Below, piece by piece: positions 22,179 through 29,021 of a stretch of 29,021 nucleotides of DNA (within the stretch, counting starts at the first letter, position 1; each line of letters starts with the position of its first letter). The notes beneath the pieces are model-generated. The model was not told the origin of the DNA. It made no database searches and worked only from the letters and a program-made list of their open reading frames with translations. Origin of the DNA: Ophiosphaerella korrae (Eukaryota; Ascomycota; Dothideomycetes; Pleosporales; Phaeosphaeriaceae); contig JALNQF010000455.1 in the NCBI GenBank assembly GCA_028456385.1, positions 1 to 29,021 on the forward strand. Direction: 5' to 3'. The position numbers and the translations under genes were made by a program.

Positions 22179-22494
22179 TCTTAGTAGATTAAGAAGTAAT
22201 AATAAAAGCTTGTATTATAATCTACAATATACTATAAATAATAGAAGATGTTTTGTAACTATCTTATAATATCGCTTGTAGTTAATAATTAAATTACTAA
22301 TACTATCTTAATAATAGGTATTACTACTAACTATATACTTATATTCTTTAGCTAGCTTTATACTTCGCGTTTACTAAGATCGTAAATTGTAAATTTATTA
22401 CGTATCTAGCTTTATACTTTATATTTACTAAGATTATAAATTACAAATTTATTACGTATCTCTATTGTAGTTAGCTTCCTAGTTAAGTTTGTTA
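22179..22494 (-). repeat. Right (5') LTR of the outer element
   Basis: 316 bp, beginning TCTTAGTAG and ending GTTTGTTA. It matches the left LTR outside the central repeat, and matches the LTR at 25714-26048 (reversed) including the 54-bp repeat. Confidence 0.8.
22352..22459. repeat. 54-bp tandem repeat in the right outer LTR
   Basis: Two adjacent 54-bp units (22352-22405 and 22406-22459), each starting CTAGCTTTATACTT and ending TTTATTACGTAT. The second unit has more T:A changes than the first. Confidence 0.9.
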
Positions 22495-22539
22495 CCTTAT
22501 AAGTTATACGCGCTTTCGTTATCTATAGTAGGGCTAACT

Positions 22540-25500
22540 AGTTTAAATTAGTCTTTTACTATTATAGCTATAATAACCTAGTTATACTTTTTAGATTAAT
22601 AAACGCACTAGTAGTATTTTAGGAAAGAATTAATATAGTACTAAGAGAGTACTTAGAAGTATTTATATTTATATACTTAGATAATATCCTAATATTCTTA
22701 GAAATAGAGGACGAACATATATAATATATATATAAGGTACTAATAAAACTAGTAGAAAATAAACTTTTTCTTAAGATAAGAAAGTACAAATTCTATATAA
22801 AAGAAATAGACTTTCTTAGATTTATTATAGAACTAGGAAAGATTAAGATTAACTTAGGAAAAATTAAATTAATTAATAAATAGCTAATACTAAAGAACCT
22901 AAAAGAAGTATAATAATTTTATAGACTAGCTAACTTTTATAGAAAGTTAATATTAAGATAGTTTAACGATATAAAACTAATAACTAGACTAATAAAGAAA
23001 GATATACTATGTAAGTAAATAGAAGAATATAAAAAAGTATTTAACTAAATTAAAAAGAAGTTTAAAGAAAACCTTGTTATTAGAATATATAACCTAGACC
23101 TACTAGCAATAGTAAAAATAGACGTATCTAACTTAGTCTATAGGATAGTACTAATATAAGAAGACTTAAGGACTAAATAAAAATACTTAGTTAAATACTT
23201 CTCTAAGAAAATAAAGCTAGTAGAACTTAACTACCTAATCTATAATAAAGAAATACTAGTAATTTATAAAGTATATAAATAATAGAGAGTATACTTATAA
23301 AAAGTAAAGTATAGAATAAAGGTCTAAATAGACTATAAGAATCTTATAGGATATATAATAAATAAAGAGCTATTATAATACTATATAAGATAGTAGGAAT
23401 TCCTATTAATATTTAACTTAGAAATTATATATATATATAAAGGAAAGATAATTAATTTATAGACGCCTTTAGTAAAAGACTAGACTTATAAGAAGAAGTA
23501 AGTACTACTAGTATAGTTCTAGTTAAGAATAAAGAAAGATATTTAGTTCTAAATATCTCTAAAATAGCTACTATACTAAAAAGAAAGAATAGCGAGCTAA
23601 ATAAATAGATTTAGAAGATAACGTAAAAAGTATCTAAAGAAATAGAAAAACTAGAAATCTAAGAAAGATTTATATAAGCTTATAGAAGAACGTATATCTT
23701 AGGTAAAATATAAAGAGAGTTTATACAATAGTTCTACGAACTACTAGTATATAGATACTAGAGAATAGAAAAAACACTAAATAAGCTCTTAAAGGACTAC
23801 TATATCCTAAGAGTAAGATAACTAGTAAAAGAAGTACTATAAGACTATATAGAATATTATAAAAACAAGTATAATAGATACGTACTATATAGGATACTAT
23901 AACTAGTTAAAGTACTAGAGTAACTCTAAAGAATAATAACAATAGACTTTATTATAAAGCTACCTAAGTTAAAAGACCTAATATTAAGAATTAAGTATAA
24001 TAGAGTTCTAATAATAGTAGATAAACTTATAAAGTATATATACTTTATACTATATAAAAAGAAGAGCGAGATAAAAGTTACTATATATTAAGTTCTAAAA
24101 ACTATAATAAGTTAATATAGTATACTAGATAAGATAATTATAGTTAGAGATATAAGATTTATATTAAAACTATAGAGAATAATAATTATATAATTAGGAA
24201 TATAATATATAATATTAATAGTATATTATCTATAAATAGATAGATAATTAGAACGAATAAATTAGATAGTAGAGCAATACTTAAAATACTACCTTAACTA
24301 TAACTAAAATAATTAGGTATAGCTACTACCTATAGTATAGTTAGTATATAATAGTATAAAGAATATAGTAATAAAAGTATTACTTTTCTTTATAAACTAT
24401 AGATTTAATCCTAATATATATTAGATACTAAAAAATATAGAATCTTAGACTCTAAGAAGAAAAAACTTTATAAATAGAATAAAAGAAATATATAATTAAT
24501 TAAGATAAGATATAGAATTCTTATATAATTAAATAGTAAAATACTATAATAAGAAGTATAAAAAAGAACCTTAATTTAAAAAGAGAGAAAAAGTATAGTT
24601 AGTATAAAAAAATATTAAAAGTAAATAATCTAGTTTAAAACTAGATTATATAAAGATTAGACTATATAAAATTAAAAAAGAAGTTATACTAGTTATATTT
24701 AAATTAAAGCTACTAAGTAAAATAAAGATATACCTAACTTTCTATATAGTACTACTAGAGATAGTACTATAAAATATAAAACTACTAGTATATAAAGTAG
24801 ATACGTATAGAGAATAGGAAGAATAAGAAGTTAAAAAAATCCTAGTATACTAAATCTATAATAGAAGAAACTACTACTTAGTAAAATAGATAAGTATAGA
24901 TAAAAAAGAGTAACTATAAGAAGATATATAAGAACTAGAAGAAAACTTTAACTACTTTAAGAAACTAGAAGAGTTCTAAAAATAAAACTTTCTAGAGTAC
25001 TTTATAGTAAACTAAGAAAATCTATAATATTACTACTAGATAGAGAGGTAATAGGAACGCCTAATATAATAGGAGCTAGAGTAGCCTCTATAGTATTATC
25101 TAAATCTAATTTAGCTTCTAATATATAAAACTATTTAGATAACCTAGTATTATTATAAGCTTTTATCTTATAAAGATACTTAATATAAGAATAAAGCTCT
25201 ACTAGCTTATAAAGAGTTAACTTACACTTAGCTTTAGTAGTAGTAAGCTCTAATAATAATTTTACTTAAGCTCTATTAATAGCTTACTTTACGTAATTTA
25301 GTAGAAGAAAACTATATAGAAGTTAAATACTTATACTCTATAAGTAAAATATTTAATAAAATATACTTATACTATATATTAGTAAGAATACACTTATTAT
25401 AATATTTACTATTATTTAAAGATATAAGATATTTAAGACCTAATAATTATTAATAATAATAAGGAAATATTTTAACTCTATTATAAATAATACGAGCTAC

Positions 25501-25713
25501 TAAAAGAAGTTTATTACGTTAAGAACGTAACAATATACGGAGTAATAAAGAGCTAATAATTAACGAAGAAATAGGATAAATAACCTTAGCCCTAAGATAG
25601 AGAAATAAGAATCTACCTAAGAGGGAGAATAGTATTATAATAGTAACAAGAGAAATTAAGATAAAACTAATTAGCTTAAGGATACCTACTAAAGAAATAT
25701 AAGACAAGTAAGG
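22540..25713 (+). pseudogene. Copy A: 5'-truncated gypsy pol, plus strand
   Basis: Starts abruptly inside RT, about 50-85 bp after the outer element's LTR, with no LTR, gag or protease of its own. The frame reads LVILFRLINALVVF, then FIFIYLDNILIF (catalytic box YLDN at 22674-22685), LKIRKYKFYIKEIDFLR, then RNase H (IDVSNLVY near 23120) and integrase (TIDFIIKLPKLKDLI near 23940-23980). A chromodomain relic (EVKKILVY...NRRNYYLVK) is at about 24810-24960. After about 25070 comes a non-coding tail that matches the outer element's tail at 9130-9350 in reverse. CAA, CAG and TGG positions are now stops. Confidence 0.85.
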
Positions 25714-26048
25714 TAATAACTAATAAAGTAGTAAGCTTAGTATAGAAGCTAATTATAATATAGATATGTAATAAATTTATAAATTTATAATCTTAGTAAA
25801 TATAAAGTATAAAGCTAGACACGTAATAAATTTATAAATTCGCGATCTTAGTAAATACAAAGTAATAAAGTCGCTAAAGAAATTAAAGTATATAGTTAGT
25901 AGTAAAAAGTATTATTAGGATAATATTAGTAATCTAATCTCTAACCTAGAATACTAATACTTAATATTATATATATAAATTAACTATTATTTATAGTTAT
26001 TGTAGATTACTATATAAGCTTTTATTATTAACTCCTAATCTACTAATA
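25714..26048 (+). repeat. LTR shared by copies A and B
   Basis: 335 bp; the reverse complement matches the LTR at 22179-22494, including two 54-bp-type units (about 25765-25870). On its left is copy A's genuine 3' tail and a purine-rich AAGACAAGTAAGG stretch, as for a 3' LTR. On its right is the same leader sequence that follows the outer element's 5' LTR. One LTR therefore serves both copies. Confidence 0.85.
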
Positions 26049-28932
26049 ACCTTAATAGTTACTAGGAAGTTAACCCTAGTATACCTATTATACTTAACGC
26101 TAGAGTTAAAAGAACTAAAGATCGAAAACATAGTTATAGACATTATAATAATTAATAATAAATAGGATATAATCCTAGGAATACTATAGTTATAAATAAC
26201 TAACCTATATATTAATTAGAGAATAAGAAAAATTAGTTACTATAAGATAGATATATTAAAAGCTAATATAAATATATATAAAGGAGAATTCCTAAATAAG
26301 TATAAAAAGTAAGAAAAATAGCTTATAGAACCTAAAGATTACTTTCTAGAATATTAGCTATAAGACTTAGTAATAGAACTAAAAGAAGGTAAAAACGTAG
26401 AATAAAGCCTAGTCTACTAAAAAATAGAAGAAGAGTTAAAAATTAAATAAACGTTTATATAAAACGTAATAAAAAAAAGATAGATAAAAGAATCTAAATC
26501 TTTAGTAGTATATAGACTTATATTTATAGATAAAAAAAGAATAGATAAAAAAGACACTATATAGACTTTAAAAAAACTAACGTAGTTATAAATAAAAACT
26601 AATACTCTCTACTATAAATAGATAAAATATAAGATAGGCTATAAAAAGTAGAAATCTTTATAAAACTAGATATTTAGAACGCCTACTACTAGATTAGAAT
26701 TAAGAAAAGTAATAAATAGAAAATAGTATTCTAAACGTAATATAAACTATATAAATACTTAGTTATACTTTTTAGATTAATAAACGTACTAGTAGTATTT
26801 TAAGAAAGAATTAATATAGTACTAAAAGAGTACTTAGATGTATTTATATTTATATACTTAGATAATATCCTTATATTCTTAGAAATAGAGGATAAACACG
26901 TATAGTATATATACAAGGTACTAGAAAGACTAGTAGAAAATATATTATTTCTTAAAATAAGAAAATATAAATTCTATATAAAGAAAATAGACTTCTTTAA
27001 TTTATTATTAAACTAGGAAAAATTAAGATTAATCCTAATAAGATTAAAGAAATCTAAGAATAGCTAACACTAAAAAACCTAAAAGAAGTACAATAGTTCT
27101 ATAGACTAGTAAACTTTTATAGAAAATTAATAATAGGATAGTTTAAAGATATAAAACTAATAACTAAACTAATAAAGAAAGATATACTATTTAAATAGAT
27201 AGAAGAGTATAAAAAAGTATTTAACTAAATTTAAAAGAAATTTATAGAGAATCTAGTTATTAGAATATATAACTTAGACTTACTAGTAATAGTAAAAATA
27301 GATGTATCTAATTTAGTCTATAGAATAGTACTAATATAAGAAGACCTAAGGACTAAATAAGAATACTTAGTTAAGTACTTCTCTAAGAAAATAAAGATAG
27401 TAGAGCTTAACTACCTAATCTATAATAAAGAAATACTAGTAATCTATAAAGTATTTAAATAATAGAAAGTATACTTATAAAAAGTAAAATATATAATAAA
27501 GGTCTATATAAACTATAAGAATCTTATAAGATTTATAATAAATAAAGAACTATCTTAATATTATATAAGATAGTAAGAGTTCCTATTAATATTTAACTTA
27601 GAAATTATATATATAAAAGGGAAAGATAATTAATTTATAGACGCCTTTAGTAGAAGACTAGACTTATAAGAAGAAGTAAGTACTACTAGTATAGTTCTAG
27701 TTAAAAATAAAGAAAGATATTTAGTCTTAAATATACCTAAAATAGCTACTATACTTAAAAGAAAGAATAGCAAGCTAGATAAATAGATTTAGAAGATAAC
27801 GTAAGAAGTATCTAAAGAAATAAAAAAACTTAAAATCTAAAAAGGATTTATATAAACCTATAGAAGAACGTATATTCTAGGTAAGATCTAAAGAGAATTT
27901 ATAAGATAGTTCTATAAGCTACTAGTATATAGATATTAAAGAATTAAGAAAATACTAAATAGGCTCCTAAGAGATTATTATATTCCTAGAGTAAGATAAC
28001 TAGTAGAAGAAGTACTAAGAGACTATATAAAATATTATAAAAATAAGTACAATAGATATACACTATATAGAATATTATAACTAGTTAAAGTACTAGAGTA
28101 ACTCTAGGAAACAATAATAATAAACTTTATTACAAAGCTACCTAAGTTAAAAGACCTAATATTAGGAGTTAAGTATAATAGAATTCTAATAATAGTAAAT
28201 AAACTTATAAAGTATATATACTTTAAACTATATAAAGAAAAAAGTAGGATAGAAGTTACTATATACTAAGTTCTAGGAACTATAATTAGCTAGTATAGTA
28301 CTCTAGATAAGATTATTATAGATAGAGATATATAATTTATATTAAAACTATAGGAAACGATAATAGTATAATTAGGAATATAATACGTAATATTAATAGT
28401 ATATTATCTACAAATAGATAGATAATTAGAATAAATAAACTAGATAATAGAATAATACTTAAGATACTACCTTAATTACAACTAAAACAACTAGGTATAA
28501 CTATTACCTATAGTATAGTTAGTATACATAAGTACAAAGAATATAGTAATAGAAGTATTACTCTTTTTTATAAACTATAGATTTAACCCTAATATATATT
28601 AGATACTAAGAAATTTAAAATCTTAGACTTTAAGAAGAGAAAACTTTATAAATTAAATAAAAGAAATATATAATTAATTAAGATAAGATATAGAATTCCT
28701 ATATAATTAAATAGTAAAGTATTATAATAGAAAGTATAAAAAGGGACTTTAATTTAAAGAGGAACAAAAAGTATAGTTAGTATAAAAGAATATTAAAAGT
28801 AAACAATCTAGTTTAAAACTAGATTACGTAAAAATTAAACTATACAAGATTAAGAAAGAAATTATACAAGTTATATTTAAAATAAAGCTACTAGGCAAAA
28901 TAAAGATATACTTAACCTTCTATATAGTACTA
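26049..28932 (+). pseudogene. Copy B: gypsy pol lacking gag, plus strand
   Basis: After about 50 bp of leader (to TTAACCCTAGTA near 26081) the sequence jumps directly to protease: IILGI-like and INQRIRKISYYKIDI near 26160-26260. RT follows (KLYKYLVILFRLINVLVVF, then YLDN at 26855-26866), then RNase H (IDVSNLVY near 27300) and integrase to about 28930. It aligns with copy A at a near-constant offset of about 4.2 kb, with scattered RIP-type and other differences. The alignment stops at the segment that reads TFYIVLLE in copy A. Gag is deleted and the chromodomain is cut off. Confidence 0.82.
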
Positions 28933-29021
28933 TAGTAGGGTGATACGAAAAAAAAGCCTAAAAAAAAGTTATAGTTTTTAACTAGTAATAACTCTACGAA
29001 TAAAATAGCTAAAAATATAAG
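28933..29021. other. Unrelated sequence interrupting copy B
   Basis: Copy B's match to copy A ends at TATAGTACTA and new sequence starts TAGTAGGGTGATACGAAAA. It keeps a TpG, which is rare nearby. It may be the end of another inserted element, but it runs off the window and no terminal repeat can be checked. Confidence 0.4.

Larger units (their letters stand above)
8794..22494 (-). mobile_element. Outer Ty3/gypsy chromovirus, minus strand, split by a nested element
   Basis: LTR-like ends lie at 8794-9127 and 22179-22494. Read on the minus strand, the order is LTR, gag, protease, RT-RNase H, [inner element at 11297-18050], integrase, chromodomain-type tail, LTR. Without the inner element and one GTATT copy the body is about 6.9 kb, a normal gypsy size. 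The sequence closely matches plus-strand copies A and B further right, so all three are one family. No clear outer target duplication was found (ATAGG on the left, CCTTA on the right). The two LTRs carry different internal repeats, so they may not come from a single insertion. Confidence 0.8.

Noticed and set aside
8980..22459. Short regular repeats as a possible CRISPR array
   Set aside because: The repeats are directly adjacent minisatellite units without unique spacers, they lie inside LTRs, and the genome is fungal.
25519..25707. Hydrophobic 62-codon open frame on the minus strand
   Set aside because: It lies in the non-coding tail of copy A. AT-rich DNA read this way gives Leu/Ile/Ser-rich peptides, and the homologous tail of the outer element does not keep it.

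Overview
The window looks like a piece of a filamentous ascomycete (Pezizomycotina) genome. One normal-composition, intron-containing gene sits in an island of about 5 kb, at roughly 3.3-8.5 kb. Everything around it is extremely AT-rich and packed with stop codons, and can still be read as Ty3/gypsy-type (chromovirus) retrotransposons. CpA and TpG dinucleotides are strikingly scarce in the AT-rich parts, and the changes are C-to-T and G-to-A. That is the signature of repeat-induced point mutation (RIP), a process known only from fungi. The species cannot be named from the sequence.

Layout: 1-~3240, RIP-mutated gypsy pol and probable gag on the minus strand. ~3240-3537, transition to normal composition. 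3538-3946 and 8300-8708, two arms of a 409-bp inverted repeat bracketing the gene. 4332-7114, a secreted GH2 glycosidase of 874 aa (three exons, two introns). 7115-8299, non-coding. 8794-22494, an outer minus-strand gypsy element split by a complete inner minus-strand gypsy element at 11297-18050, which has LTRs of 443 and 401 bp and a perfect 5-bp target duplication. ~22540-25713, a 5'-truncated plus-strand pol (copy A). 25714-26048, one LTR. 26049-~28932, a second plus-strand pol lacking gag (copy B). 28933-29021, unrelated sequence running off the window.

The GH2 enzyme is the only apparently functional gene. It would be exported and would trim beta-linked sugars outside the cell or in the wall. 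It shows no RIP damage. All four pol copies whose RT catalytic box I could read carry the same Asp-to-Asn change, so none could transpose on its own.

The most unusual signals are: (1) the two GH2 introns are recognisably related to each other in sequence, as expected of introner-like elements; (2) the inverted repeat has one clean arm and one RIP-mutated arm, with damage falling off towards the gene; (3) LTR minisatellites change copy number or are swapped between LTRs. No new defence, toxin or other gene system was found.
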